NCBI GenBank assembly: GCA_047606565.1
Contig: JASGEH010000069.1
Coordinates: forward strand, 34,250 to 98,249
Length of the DNA stretch: 64,000 bases
Source: Comamonas_F sp047606565
Lineage (GTDB): Bacteria > Pseudomonadota > Gammaproteobacteria > Burkholderiales > Burkholderiaceae_C
Reading direction: 5' to 3'
A program made the translations under genes and the position numbers. How positions within the stretch are numbered: the stretch's first letter is position 1; the number at the start of each line of letters is the position of its first letter. The notes under the pieces are model-generated. The model was given only the letters and a program-made list of their open reading frames with translations. It ran no database searches and was not told the origin of the DNA. Positions 30,020 through 40,199 of the stretch are shown one piece after another.

Positions 30020-32155
30020 ATGTCCATGACTTTCCCGTCCCGCCGCGCCCCAGCCCACCACGTCTTCCGCCTGACCCTGCTCTCCAGCGCCTGGCTGGCC
30101 GCCGCCGCCTCGGCGCAGCAGACCGCCACCGCCGAACTGCCGGCCGTGACCGTGCAAGGCGCCGCCGAGTCCGAAGCCGAGGGCTACCAGCCCAAGCGCA
30201 ACAGCTCGGCCCTGCGCGGTGACGCGCCGCTTCTGGAGATTCCGCAGGCCGTCAACATCGTCACGCAGGACGTGCTGCGCGACCAGGGCGCGCGCTCGCT
30301 CGACGACGCGCTGCAGAACGTCAGCGGCATCACCCAGACCAACACCCTGGGCGGCACGCAGGACGCCTTCATCCGGCGCGGCTTCGGCGACAACCGCGAC
30401 GGCGGCATCCTGACCAACGGCCTCAAGACCGTGCTGCCGCGCAGTTTCAATGCCACCACCGAGCGCGTCGAGGTGCTCAAGGGCCCGGCCTCCACGCTCT
30501 ACGGCATCCTGGACCCGGGCGGCGCCATCAACGTCATCACCAAGAAGCCGCAGCGCCAGTTCGGCGGCGAGGCCTCGGTGTCGGCGTCGAGCTTCGGCGG
30601 CGGCAGCAGCACGCTGGATGTGACCGGCCCGATCGCCGATGGCCGGCTGGCCTACCGGCTGGTGGGCAGCTACCAGAACACCGACTACTGGCGCAACTTC
30701 GGCAAGACCCGGCAGTGGCTGCTGGCGCCGTCGCTGAGCTGGCTCGGCGACGACACCGTCGTCACCGTCTCCTACATGCACCAGGACTACAGCGTGCCCT
30801 TCGACCGCGGCACCATCTGGGACGCCAGCGGCCCGATTCCGCTGTCGCGCCGCACCCGGCTCGACGAGCCCTTCAACGTCACCCAGGGCAGCAGCGACCT
30901 GGCCTCGCTCAGCGTCACGCGCGCACTGGCCGACGACTGGCGCCTGAGCTTGGACTACAGCTACAGCCGCGACCAGTACACCGACAACCAGGCCCGCGTG
31001 CTGGGCTACGACGCGGCCACCGGCAACGTGACGCGGCGCGTGGACGCCACCCAGGGCTCGGACACCCGCAACCATGCGCTTCGTCTGGACCTGGCCGGCT
31101 CGGCCACGCTCGCGGGCATGAAGCACGACCTGCTGTTCGGCGCCCAGTACGACGATCAGGACCTGCTGCGCAGCGACATGATCCGCTGCACGGCGGCCGT
31201 CAGCTTCAACATCTACAGCCCCACCTACGGCACGGTCTCGCCCTGCACCACGGTACGCGCGACCGACAGCGACCAGCGCGAGCGGCTGCGCTCGCCTTCG
31301 GTCTACGTGCAAGACGCGCTGCACCTCAACGAGCGCTGGATCGTGGTGGCCGGCCTGCGCTACCAGTATTACGACCAGACCTCCGGGCGCGGCCGCCCCT
31401 TCGTGCTCAACACCGACACCAGCGGCGGCAAGTTCGTGCCGCGCCTGGGCGCGGTCTACAAGGTCAGCCCGAGCACCTCGCTGTACGCCAACGCCGCGCG
31501 CACCTTCCGGCCGCAGTCGTCCTTCTCCAGCTACTTCGGCGACCTCACGCCCGAGGAAGGCACCACCTACGAAGTCGGCGCCAAGTGGGAAACCCCGGCC
31601 GGCCTGAGCGCCAACCTCGCGCTCTACACCACCGACAAGAAGAACGTCAGCTACTTCGAGACCGTCGATAACGTGGTGGTCACCCGCACCGCCGGCCTGG
31701 TGCGCGCGCGCGGCCTCGAATTCGACGTCGCCGGCCGGCTGACGCCGCGCCTGAGCCTGATCGCCAGCTACGCCTACACCGACGCCCGCGTCAAGAAAGA
31801 CCCGGACTACGCCGGCCTGCGCCCGGTCAACATCGCGCGCCACACCGCCTCGCTGTTCGCCACCTACGACTTCGGCGTGCATGCCGGCGGCAACCGCTTC
31901 AAGGCCGGCGCCGGCCTGCGCACCGCCAGCAAGCGCGCCGGCATCAACGACAATTCCTACTTCCTGCCCGGCTATGCGGTCGCCGACGCCTTCGCGGCCT
32001 ACACCATCGCCGCCAAGCACCCGGTCACGCTGCAGCTCAACCTGCGCAACCTGTTCGACCGCACCTACTTCACCTCCTCGCTGGGCGCCAGCCGCTACGG
32101 CAACGTCTATGGCGAACCCTTCAATGCCACGCTCACGGCCAGCGTCAAGTTCTGA
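30020..32155 (+). CDS. TonB-dependent siderophore receptor
   Basis: A 711-residue outer-membrane receptor of the FhuA/FpvA class. The signal peptide (FRLTLLSSAWLAAAASAQQ) is followed by the TonB-box-like LPAVTVQG, the plug domain (LLEIPQAVNIVTQDVLRDQGARSLDDALQNVSGITQTNTLGGTQDAFIRRGF, through VLKGPASTLYGILDPGGAINVITKKP) and a 22-strand barrel ending in ...NATLTASVKF with terminal Phe. It imports a ferric siderophore using TonB energy. The start at 30020 fits the signal peptide; an upstream TTG at 29963 overlaps the Fur-like box. It leads an operon with its ABC transporter. The prophage sits immediately upstream. Confidence 0.93.
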   Translation: MSMTFPSRRAPAHHVFRLTLLSSAWLAAAASAQQTATAELPAVTVQGAAESEAEGYQPKRNSSALRGDAPLLEIPQAVNIVTQDVLRDQGARSLDDALQNVSGITQTNTLGGTQDAFIRRGFGDNRDGGILTNGLKTVLPRSFNATTERVEVLKGPASTLYGILDPGGAINVITKKPQRQFGGEASVSASSFGGGSSTLDVTGPIADGRLAYRLVGSYQNTDYWRNFGKTRQWLLAPSLSWLGDDTVVTVSYMHQDYSVPFDRGTIWDASGPIPLSRRTRLDEPFNVTQGSSDLASLSVTRALADDWRLSLDYSYSRDQYTDNQARVLGYDAATGNVTRRVDATQGSDTRNHALRLDLAGSATLAGMKHDLLFGAQYDDQDLLRSDMIRCTAAVSFNIYSPTYGTVSPCTTVRATDSDQRERLRSPSVYVQDALHLNERWIVVAGLRYQYYDQTSGRGRPFVLNTDTSGGKFVPRLGAVYKVSPSTSLYANAARTFRPQSSFSSYFGDLTPEEGTTYEVGAKWETPAGLSANLALYTTDKKNVSYFETVDNVVVTRTAGLVRARGLEFDVAGRLTPRLSLIASYAYTDARVKKDPDYAGLRPVNIARHTASLFATYDFGVHAGGNRFKAGAGLRTASKRAGINDNSYFLPGYAVADAFAAYTIAAKHPVTLQLNLRNLFDRTYFTSSLGASRYGNVYGEPFNATLTASVKF

Positions 32156-33059
32156 ACCCCCGCCCGCCTCGCCTTGCGCACCTGAAGCATCTGCCGCCCC
32201 TGCGGCACCCGCCGCACCTACCGCAGATCCCGCGCCCCTGGTCGCGCGCGGCCTGCAAGCCGGCTACGGCGAGCGCGCCGTGGTCGACGCCGCCAGCCTG
32301 GCCTTCGCCCCGGCCAGCCTGAGCGTGCTGCTGGGGCCCAACGGCTCGGGCAAGTCCACCCTGCTGGGCGCGCTGGCGCGGCAACTGCCCGCGCGCGGCG
32401 GCGCCGTGCTGCTGCACGGGCGCGACATCCACAACCTGCCGGCGCGCGCGCTGGCGCGGCAGTTGGGCCTGCTGCCGCAGGCGCCGCTGCTGCCCGAGAG
32501 CATGACCGTGCTCGACCTGGTGTCCTTCGGCCGCCACCCCCACCAGGGCTGGCTGCGCCAGTGGAGCGAGGCCGACAGCGCCGCCGTCGAACACGCCATG
32601 CGCCTGACCGGCACGCTGGACTACGCCGCGCGCGCCGTCGACAGCCTTTCGGGCGGCCAGCGCCAGCGCTGCTGGATCGCCATGGCGCTGGCGCAGCAGA
32701 CCGACGTGATCCTGCTCGACGAGCCCACCACCTACCTCGACCTGCGCTACCAGGTCGAGGTCATGGACCTGCTGCACGCGCTGGCCCACGAGCACGGCCG
32801 CACCCTGGTGGCGGTGCTGCACGACCTGAACTTCGCCATGGCCTACGCCGACCAGCTGGTGCTGCTCAAGGACGGCCGCGTGCGCGCCTGCCTCGACGAC
32901 GTCGCTGCCTGCACGCCCGAGCTGGTGCAGGACGTGTTCGAGGTCAAAGTCGCCGCCCTGCCCGGCCTGCACGGCGGACGGCCGCTGTTCGTGCCGCGCG
33001 GCCACCTGCGGCGACCCGGCCCCGATGAGCACGTCGATGCGCCCCACCGCCATGGCTGA
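32124..33059 (+). CDS. Iron-siderophore ABC transporter ATPase (FecE/FhuC type)
   Basis: A 311-residue nucleotide-binding subunit: Walker A GPNGSGKST (71-79), Q-loop LLPQAPLLPESMTVLDLVSFGRHPHQGW, signature LSGGQ (175-179), Walker B ILLDEP with Glu200, and the H-loop VLHDLNFAMAYADQLVLLKDG. It powers ferric-siderophore import with the two FecCD permeases downstream. No other start codon is seen before the conserved domain, so ATG 32124, 32 bp inside the receptor gene, is used; this gives an unusual ~45-residue Pro/Ala-rich N-terminal extension. A non-standard start is possible. Confidence 0.92.
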   Translation: MPRSRPASSSEPPPASPCAPEASAAPAAPAAPTADPAPLVARGLQAGYGERAVVDAASLAFAPASLSVLLGPNGSGKSTLLGALARQLPARGGAVLLHGRDIHNLPARALARQLGLLPQAPLLPESMTVLDLVSFGRHPHQGWLRQWSEADSAAVEHAMRLTGTLDYAARAVDSLSGGQRQRCWIAMALAQQTDVILLDEPTTYLDLRYQVEVMDLLHALAHEHGRTLVAVLHDLNFAMAYADQLVLLKDGRVRACLDDVAACTPELVQDVFEVKVAALPGLHGGRPLFVPRGHLRRPGPDEHVDAPHRHG

Positions 33060-34113
33060 TCCCCGTCCCTCGGCGGCGCCCGCCCGGGCGCGCCCCGGCA
33101 TCCGCCCGCGCGCCAGCCGGCGCTGGGCCTGGGTACTCGTGGGGCTGGCCGCGCTGCTGGCCGTCCTGGCCCTGCTGCACCTGGGCGTGGGCGCGCGCGC
33201 CATCGCGCTGGCCGACGTCGCCCGCGCCCTGGTCGCGCCCGACCCCGACAACTTCGACCACCACGTGGTGCTGCGCCTGCGGCTGCCGCGCCTGCTCGGC
33301 GCACTGTGCGCCGGCGCCGCGCTGGGCCTGGCCGGGGCGCTGATCCAGGCGATCACGCGCAACCCGCTGGGCGAGCCGCAACTGCTCGGCCTGAACGCGG
33401 GCGCCGCCTTCGCCGTGGTGCTGTCGACCACGCTGTCGCTGCCGCTGCTGTCGCAGCCGGCCGCGCGCCCCTTCGTGGCCGCTGGCGGCGGCGCGCTGCT
33501 GTTCCTGGCCGTTCTGCTGCTGGCGCAGGCCGGGCGGCGCGGCATGACGGTGCTCAAACTCACCTTCTGCGGCATCGCGCTGTCGGCCTTCGTGTCGGCG
33601 CTGACCTCGGCGCTGCTGATCCTCGACGAAGACTCGCTGCAGGCGCTGCGCCTGTGGCTGGCCGGCGACCTGGCCGAGGCCGGCGCCCGGAGCGTCGCGC
33701 AGGCCGCGCCGGCGGCGCTGCTGGGGCTGCTGGCGGCCGGGGCAGTGGCGCGCCACGTCGATGCGCTGGCGCTGGGCGACCGCGTGGCCGCCAGCCTGGG
33801 CACGCCAGTGGCGCGCACCCGGCTGGCCGGGCTGGCCGCCGCCGCGCTGCTGTGCGGCGCGGCCGTCTCCATCGCCGGGCCGCTGGGCTTTATCGGCCTG
33901 GTGGCGCCGCACATGGCGCGCCGGCTGTGTGGCGCTTCGCGGCGCGGCACGCTGGCGGTTTCCGCACTGGCCGGCGCCGCGCTGGTGCTGGCCGCCGACA
34001 TCGCCGCGCGCACCGTGCTGGCCCCGCGCGAGCTGGCCACCGGCGTGGTCACCGCCGCCATCGGCGTGCCGGTGTTCCTGTTCCTCGTCCTGCGCCGGCG
34101 GTCTTCCCCATGA
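33025..34113 (+). CDS. FecCD-family iron-siderophore permease (first)
   Basis: A 362-residue inner-membrane protein with about nine to ten membrane spans. Family motifs: LRLRLPRLLGALCAGAALGLAGALIQAITRNPLGEPQLLGLNAGAAFAVV and the C-terminal GPLGFIGLVAPHMARRLCG, which contacts the ATPase. It overlaps the ATPase gene by 35 bp if the first ATG is used; 33040 and 33054 are other possible starts. It pairs with the next gene as a heterodimeric channel. Confidence 0.92.
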   Translation: MSTSMRPTAMADPRPSAAPARARPGIRPRASRRWAWVLVGLAALLAVLALLHLGVGARAIALADVARALVAPDPDNFDHHVVLRLRLPRLLGALCAGAALGLAGALIQAITRNPLGEPQLLGLNAGAAFAVVLSTTLSLPLLSQPAARPFVAAGGGALLFLAVLLLAQAGRRGMTVLKLTFCGIALSAFVSALTSALLILDEDSLQALRLWLAGDLAEAGARSVAQAAPAALLGLLAAGAVARHVDALALGDRVAASLGTPVARTRLAGLAAAALLCGAAVSIAGPLGFIGLVAPHMARRLCGASRRGTLAVSALAGAALVLAADIAARTVLAPRELATGVVTAAIGVPVFLFLVLRRRSSP

Positions 34114-35240
34114 GCGATCTGCTGCACCGCAACGGCCGCCGCCTGGCGCGGCTCGGCCACTGGCAGTTCGTGCTGCGCCCGCGCCTGGCGGCGCTGTGGG
34201 CAGTTGGCGTGCTGGCGCTCGCGCTGCTGGCGGCGGCCGTGCTGCCGCTCGGGCCCTTCGAGACCCTGGCGGGCGGCGGGACGGCGGCCAGCGCACCGGC
34301 CTCCACGGCCGCCCCGGCGACCTCTGCGGCGGATGCCGCCACCGGCCCGGCCGTCCACGGCGAGGCCGAGACCGAAGCCGAAACCCTGGCCGAATTGCGC
34401 CACATGATCTGGCGCGACTTCCGACTGCCGCGCATCCTCGCGGCATTGCTGGTCGGCGCCATGCTGGGCCTGGCCGGCGCGGCGCTGCAGACGCTGGCGC
34501 GCAACGAGCTGGCCGATCCGGGCCTGGTCGGCGTCAAGGAAGGCGCGGCCGTGGCGGTGATCGCGGTGGCCTTGCTGGCGCCGCAACTGGCCTCGGGCTG
34601 GCGCACGGCGGCCGGGCTGGCCGGCGGGCTGGCGGTGGCGCTGCTGGTGGCGGCGCTCTCGCGCGACCTGACCCGGGTGCGCTTCATCCTGGTGGGCATC
34701 GGCGTGTCGTGGCTGCTGCACGCGGCCATCGCCATCTTCACCACCACCGCCGACCTGCAGGACGTGCAGACCGCGCTGATCTGGATGGCCGGCAGCCTGC
34801 ACGCCGCCTCCTGGCCGACGCTGGCGGCGACCGCGCCGTGGGCGGCCGTGGGGCTGCTCCTGCTGCTGGCCAGCAGCCGCGCGGCCGACGTCGCCAGCCT
34901 GGGCCCGGGCGTGGCCGCCGGCCTCGGCGTGAACCTGCGCCGCCTGCACGCGCTGCGCCTGCTGGCGGCCTGCCTGCTGACGGCCGCCGCCGTGGCGGCG
35001 GTGGGCAGCCTGGGCTTCGTCGGGCTGGTCGCGCCGCACCTCTCGCGCCTGAGCCTGGGCGGGCGCCAGCTCGCGCTGCTGGCCGGCAGCGGCCTGTACG
35101 GCGCGGCGCTGGTGCTGGCGGCCGACAGCATTGGCCGGCTGGCCTTCGCACCGCTGCAGATCCCGGCCGGCATCGTCATGGCGATCATCGGCGTGCCAGT
35201 GCTGTTGGCGCTGCTGTGGCGGCGCCGCGACCAACTCTGA
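34110..35240 (+). CDS. FecCD-family iron-siderophore permease (second)
   Basis: A 376-residue permease: RDFRLPRILAALLVGAMLGLAGAALQTLARNELADPGLVGVKEGAAVAVI and GSLGFVGLVAPHLSRLSLGG. After the first membrane span there is an unusual Ala/Thr/Glu-rich periplasmic-like insert (GGGTAASAPASTAAPATSAADAATG... about residues 50-90), absent from the first permease. The start overlaps the previous stop by 4 bp. In standard annotation such insertions are variable. Confidence 0.92.
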   Translation: MSDLLHRNGRRLARLGHWQFVLRPRLAALWAVGVLALALLAAAVLPLGPFETLAGGGTAASAPASTAAPATSAADAATGPAVHGEAETEAETLAELRHMIWRDFRLPRILAALLVGAMLGLAGAALQTLARNELADPGLVGVKEGAAVAVIAVALLAPQLASGWRTAAGLAGGLAVALLVAALSRDLTRVRFILVGIGVSWLLHAAIAIFTTTADLQDVQTALIWMAGSLHAASWPTLAATAPWAAVGLLLLLASSRAADVASLGPGVAAGLGVNLRRLHALRLLAACLLTAAAVAAVGSLGFVGLVAPHLSRLSLGGRQLALLAGSGLYGAALVLAADSIGRLAFAPLQIPAGIVMAIIGVPVLLALLWRRRDQL

Positions 35241-35259
35241 TTTCACGAACATCCCAACC

Positions 35260-36282
35260 ATGCGCCCATCCGGACTCCCGACTTCTCCCGCCTGGCGGAC
35301 TGCGCTGGCGGCCCTGGTCTGCCTGGCATCTCTGGTCACGACGCTGCTGCTGGCGCTGCCCACGCCGGCGCAGGCCCGCCCCTTCGTCGACGACCTGGGC
35401 CGCCAGGTCGAGGTACCGCAGGCTCCCCGGCGCATCGTCTCGCTCGACGACATCGACGTCACCATCCCGCTGATCGAGCTGGGCGTCCTGCCGGTCGCCA
35501 GCCACGGCCGCCAGGGCCTGGACGGGCGCCGCTACCTACGCGCCAGCGCCTTGCTCACCGGGGTGGACTTCGACAACGCGCCGATCGCCTTCCTCGGCGC
35601 CGCCGACATCAACATCGAGTCCGTCGCCGCCGCCCGGCCCGACCTCATCGTCACCGCCCCGGGCCGCGCGCTGCCGCTCGACCAGCTCAGCCGCATCGCC
35701 CCCACGGTGGTGATCGACAACCAGAGCGGCGGCGCGCCGCACATCTACCGCCGGCTGGCCGAGCTCACCGGCACGCAGGCGCGGCTGGCGGTGCTGGAGC
35801 GCCGCTACCGCGCGCAACTGGCGCAGTTGCGCCAGGTGGTGGGTGATCCGGCGCGCATCACGGTCTCCGTCATCCAGGCACAAAACGGCAAGATCGCCGT
35901 CTACCACACCTACCGCTCGCTCGGCCGCGTGCTGCGCGACGCGGGCTTCCGCTTCCCGGCCCTGGTGGATGCCGTGCCCGAGGGCGGCCGCATGGAAGTC
36001 AGCGCCGAGCGCCTGCCCGAGCTGGACGCCGACTTCCTGTTCGACACCTACCGCTCCGACACCGGCGGCAAGCCCGGCGCCGAGATCGCGGCGATGGAAA
36101 AAGTCATGCCCGAGTACTGCCGCTTCCTGCGGGCCTGCCGCGAGGGCCGCTACGTGCTGGTCGCGCGCGAGGAGGCCATCTCCAACTCCTACGCCGCGCT
36201 GGGCCTGATGGCCATGCTGGTGCAGTCGCACCTCAGCGGCCGGCCGCTGCCCCGGGCGGCGCAGAAGCCGGCCGCGCGGTAG
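35260..36282 (+). CDS. Periplasmic iron-siderophore binding protein
   Basis: A 340-residue FecB/FhuD-type (peripl_BP_2) protein. The signal peptide (LAALVCLASLVTTLLLALPTPAQA) is followed by RPFVDDLGRQVEVPQAPRRIVSLDDIDVTIPLIELGVLPVASHG and NIESVAAARPDLIVTAPGRALPLDQLSRIAPTVVID. These are the usual N-lobe motifs. The long central helix (IYRRLAELTGTQARLAVLERRYRAQLAQLRQVV) is typical of this fold. It delivers the siderophore to the FecCD pair and starts 19 bp after the second permease. Confidence 0.9.
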   Translation: MRPSGLPTSPAWRTALAALVCLASLVTTLLLALPTPAQARPFVDDLGRQVEVPQAPRRIVSLDDIDVTIPLIELGVLPVASHGRQGLDGRRYLRASALLTGVDFDNAPIAFLGAADINIESVAAARPDLIVTAPGRALPLDQLSRIAPTVVIDNQSGGAPHIYRRLAELTGTQARLAVLERRYRAQLAQLRQVVGDPARITVSVIQAQNGKIAVYHTYRSLGRVLRDAGFRFPALVDAVPEGGRMEVSAERLPELDADFLFDTYRSDTGGKPGAEIAAMEKVMPEYCRFLRACREGRYVLVAREEAISNSYAALGLMAMLVQSHLSGRPLPRAAQKPAAR

Positions 36283-36389
36283 ATCGCACGGCGGCCAGCG
36301 CCGCAACCGGCGCGCGGGCTATCATCGCGGCCCACCCGGCCTGAGAATGTGAGCGGCCAGGGCCACGCTCGACAACCCGGGATCGCCCC

Positions 36390-37289
36390 ATGGACAGCCA
36401 GAACCCGCGCGACGCCGCGCGTCCATCCCCCCGCCGCCCCGACCGTTTCACCCAGCGACTAGAAGCACGCCGCGCCGTCCTGTCGCCACGCATGCGCGCG
36501 GTCGCCGACTACATCGACCACAACCGCGCCATGGTGCTGTCGCGCTCGGCCATCGACCTCGCGCACGACACCGGCGTCTCGGATGCCACCGTCATCCGCA
36601 CCGTCCAGGCGCTGGGCTTCAACGGGCTGATCGACCTCAAGCAGATGCTGGCCGGCCTGCTCGGCCAGTCCAGCACCACCGTCTCCAAGCTCTCGGCCAC
36701 GCTCGACCAGCTCGGCCCCGGCAGCGCCAGCGTGATCGACCACGTGCTGCAGGAGCACAGCCACGCCCAGCAGGCCTTGGCCCAGCCCGAGGCGCGCGCG
36801 GCCATCGGCCGGGCCATCGCCATCCTGGGCGCGGCGCGCCGCATCGCCGTCTTCGGCATCGGCGCCTCGGGCATCCTGGCGAGCTACGCGGCGCGGCTGT
36901 TCGCGCGCCACGGCGTGCCCGCCTATGCCCTCAACCAGACCGGCATCGGCCTGGCCGAACAACTGCTCGACATGGCCGAGGGCGACGCCATGATCGTGCT
37001 GCTGGCGCGCAACACCCACCGCGAAATCCAGGCCGCCATGGAAGAAGCCGGCCGCCTGGGCGTGCCGGTGGTGCTCATCACCAGCCACCGCCAGCACAGC
37101 CTGGCGGCAGCCTGCGCGCAAGTCATCGTGCTGCCGCGCGCCCGCGCCGAAAGCATCCCGCTGCACGGCCCCACGCTGTCGTGCCTGGAGATGCTGATGC
37201 TCGGCGTCACCCTGGCCGACCCGGCGCGCTCGGTCGATTCGATGAACCGCCTGATCCGCCTGCGCAAGACGATACGGCCGGCGAAGTGA
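36390..37289 (+). CDS. MurR/RpiR family transcriptional regulator
   Basis: A 299-residue regulator: an N-terminal HTH (MRAVADYIDHNRAMVLSRSAIDLAHDTGVSDATVIRTVQALGFNGLIDLKQML, about 32-85) and a C-terminal SIS sugar-isomerase-type domain (ARRIAVFGIGASGILASYAARLFARHGVPAYAL ... VPVVLITSHRQHSLA). RpiR-type proteins sense phosphosugars. It sits 107 bp after the iron operon on the same strand and could be monocistronic; its link to iron uptake is positional only. Confidence 0.88.
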   Translation: MDSQNPRDAARPSPRRPDRFTQRLEARRAVLSPRMRAVADYIDHNRAMVLSRSAIDLAHDTGVSDATVIRTVQALGFNGLIDLKQMLAGLLGQSSTTVSKLSATLDQLGPGSASVIDHVLQEHSHAQQALAQPEARAAIGRAIAILGAARRIAVFGIGASGILASYAARLFARHGVPAYALNQTGIGLAEQLLDMAEGDAMIVLLARNTHREIQAAMEEAGRLGVPVVLITSHRQHSLAAACAQVIVLPRARAESIPLHGPTLSCLEMLMLGVTLADPARSVDSMNRLIRLRKTIRPAK

Positions 37290-37297
37290 GAACGCGT

Positions 37298-37588
37298 TCA
37301 GTGACGCGCAGCCACCCACTCGCGCAGCGCGGCGTCGATGCGGGTTTGCCAGCCCGCGCCGCTGGCCTTGAAGTGCTCCAGCACGTCGGGCGACAGGCGG
37401 ATGGTGACAGGCTGCTTGGGCTGCGCGATGGCCGGGCGGCCCACGCGGCGCAGGGGCTGCATGCGCGCGGCCTCGCGGGCCGTGATCTCCTGGGTGTCCG
37501 GGTCGGTGGCGATGCCGGCCTCGATGGCGGCCTCTTCCTCCGGGGTCGGGAGGATCAGATCCGGCTTCTTAGAAGAGCGCTTGTTCAT
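37298..37588 (-). CDS. brnA: BrnA-type antitoxin
   Basis: A 96-residue antitoxin: basic N-terminus MNKRSSKKPDLILPTPEEEAAIEAGIATDPDTQEI, and a C-terminal ribbon-helix-helix (KQPVTIRLSPDVLEHFKASGAGWQTRIDAALREWVAARH). BrnA binds the BrnT RNase toxin and represses their shared operon. It overlaps the end of the toxin gene by 20 bp, the usual brnTA layout. The gene is intact although the toxin is frameshifted. Confidence 0.88.
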   Translation of the reverse strand: MNKRSSKKPDLILPTPEEEAAIEAGIATDPDTQEITAREAARMQPLRRVGRPAIAQPKQPVTIRLSPDVLEHFKASGAGWQTRIDAALREWVAARH

Positions 37589-37840
37589 AGACTTTGACCT
37601 CTCGTGTGTTGGCCTTGCGCAGGCTGATGATGCGCATGGCCTCTGCGCGCTGGCTGAACACCACGACATACAGCCGCCGCCCAATGACCGCGAGCCGATT
37701 TCGCGCAGCTCGCGGTAGTCCTGGCGGGTGTCGGGGTAGCACAGGACTTCGCTCCATTCGATGTCTTGGGCCAAGGCCAGAGAGACACCATGCTTGGCGA
37801 CGTTCACGTCATCCTTGGCCGGGTCGAATTCGATGAGCAT
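37569..37840 (-). pseudogene. brnT: BrnT-type toxin gene with a one-base frameshift
   Basis: The first part reads MLIEFDPAKDDVNVAKHGVSLALAQDIEWSEVLCYPDTRQDYRELREIG, the BrnT N-terminus. The rest of the family sequence, LAVIGRRLYVVVFSQRAEAMRIISLRKANTREVKVYEQALF, is present in another frame. Joining them needs one extra base near 37695-37696, after which the full ~90-residue toxin would be restored. BrnT is a RelE-like ribonuclease; the catalytic C-terminal region is lost from the product made here. A sequencing error is the main alternative. Confidence 0.82.
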
Positions 37841-38037
37841 AAATTAATGTACGTACACTAATTAAGCGTGTCAAGCCCTGCGCGAACAGGGGCGGCCTGC
37901 CCAGAAAATAGGCAGAACAAACCTTTTCCTTCTGAATCAAAGGCTTGCGACAGCCCTACAGAGCCGGCCCCGGCTTATCCACAGTCTTGTCCCCGTCGGC
38001 TGGGGAGAAGGCGCTCGGCGCCCCGTTTCGCCCCGGC

Positions 38038-38785
<748 letters not shown>

Positions 38786-38793
<8 letters not shown>

Positions 38794-40042
38794 AGCGCAG
38801 CGCCTCGGCGGGGTTGACGCGGCTGGCGCGCCAGCTCGGATACAGCGTGGCCAGGAAGGCCAGCACCAGCGAGATGACCGCGATGGGCCAGATGTCGGCG
38901 GCCTGCGGATCGCTGGGCATGCGGCTGATGAGGTAGACGTCGCGCGGCAGGAAGGTGGTGTGCAGCAGCCGCTCGATGGCCGGCACGATGACGTCGATGT
39001 TGAAGGCGATCAGCAGCCCCAGGCCCAGGCCGGCCAGGGTGCCGATCACGCCCACCATGGCGCCCTGCACCACGAACACGCCCATGATGCTGCGCGGGCT
39101 GGCGCCCAGGGTGCGCAGGATGGCGATGTCGCTGCGCTTGTCGGTCACCGTCATGACCAGCGTGGAGACCAGGTTGAAGGCGGCCACCGCCACGATCAGC
39201 GTGAGGATGATGAACATCATGCGTTTTTCGAGCTGCACGGCGGAGAACCAGGTCTTGTTCTGCTGCGTCCAGTCGCGCAGGTAGAGGTCGCCGGTGAGGG
39301 TGCGCGCGAGCTGCCGCGTGACCTCGGGCGCGTCGTGCAGGTCGCGCAGCTTCAAGCGCACGCCGGTGGGCGCCTCCAGGCGGAAGATGCGCTGCGCGTC
39401 CTCGATGTCGATCATCGCCAGCGTCGAGTCGTACTCGTAATGGCCCGAGTTGAACAGGCCCACCACCTTCATCTGCTTCAAGCGCGGCACCACGCCGGCC
39501 GGGGTCACCTGGCCGCTGGGCGAGACCAGCGTGACGGTATCGCCCTCGACCACGCCCAGTTGCGCGGCCAGGTCCGCCCCCAGCACGATGCCGAAGCCGC
39601 CCGGCACCAGCCGGTCGAGCACGTGCTGCGCGGCGGCCGAGCCCAGGTCGATCACCTCGGGCTCGCGCGCCGGGTCAATGCCGCGCACGATGGCACCCTT
39701 CATATCCTCGCCGCGCGCCACCAGCGCCTGGCTGGCGACGAAGGGCGCGGCGCCGATCACCTCGGGGTTGGTGCGCGCTTCCTGGATGGTCTTGTTCACA
39801 TCGGGCAGGGCCAAGCCCGGCGGCGCGAAGATCTCGATGTGCGAGACCACGCTGAGCATGCGGTCGCGCACCTCCTTCTGGAAGCCGTTCATGACCGACA
39901 GCACGATGATGAGCGCCGCCACCCCGAGCGCGATGCCCAGCATGGACACGCCCGAGATGAAGGAGATGAAGCCATTGCGGCTGCTGGCGCGGCCGGCGCG
40001 CGTGTAGCGCCAGCCCAATCGGAGTTCGTAAGGTAATTCCAC
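38786..40042 (-). CDS. lolC: Lipoprotein-releasing ABC permease LolC/LolE
   Basis: A 418-residue permease: N-terminal ELRLGWRYTRAGRASSRNGFISFISGVSMLGIALGVAALIIVLSVMNGFQKEVRDRMLSVVSHIEI, a large periplasmic domain, and three C-terminal spans starting FIILTLIVAVAAFNLVSTLVMTVTDKRSDIAILRTLGASPRSIMGVF. The GTG at 40042 (VELPYELRLGWRY) gives the family-standard length; the open frame to 40408 is not coding-like. Only one permease gene is seen, as in organisms with a LolF-type single permease; LolC and LolE cannot be told apart here. Confidence 0.9.
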
Positions 40043-40199
40043 GCGGGCGATTGTGGCATGGTGGCGCGGCGCGCTCGCCCGCCGCGCTGTCAGCCTGCAG
40101 CGCATGCTGATGGCACCGCCGGATCGCTCCGCCCCCCACGCCGCGCCCTTGGCGCCGCGTGGGCCGGGGCCAATCGGCGATCGCCGACAATCGGGCCCC

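Noticed and set aside
30014..32020. 668-codon minus-strand open frame opposite the TonB receptor
   Set aside because: Low-complexity Val/Gly/Ala/Arg sequence without any family signal; the receptor on the other strand has clear plug and barrel motifs.
32145..35465. 1106-codon minus-strand open frame across the iron transporter genes
   Set aside because: It spans four overlapping genes of an obvious operon and reads as Ala/Arg/Gln-rich noise, a known effect of high GC content.
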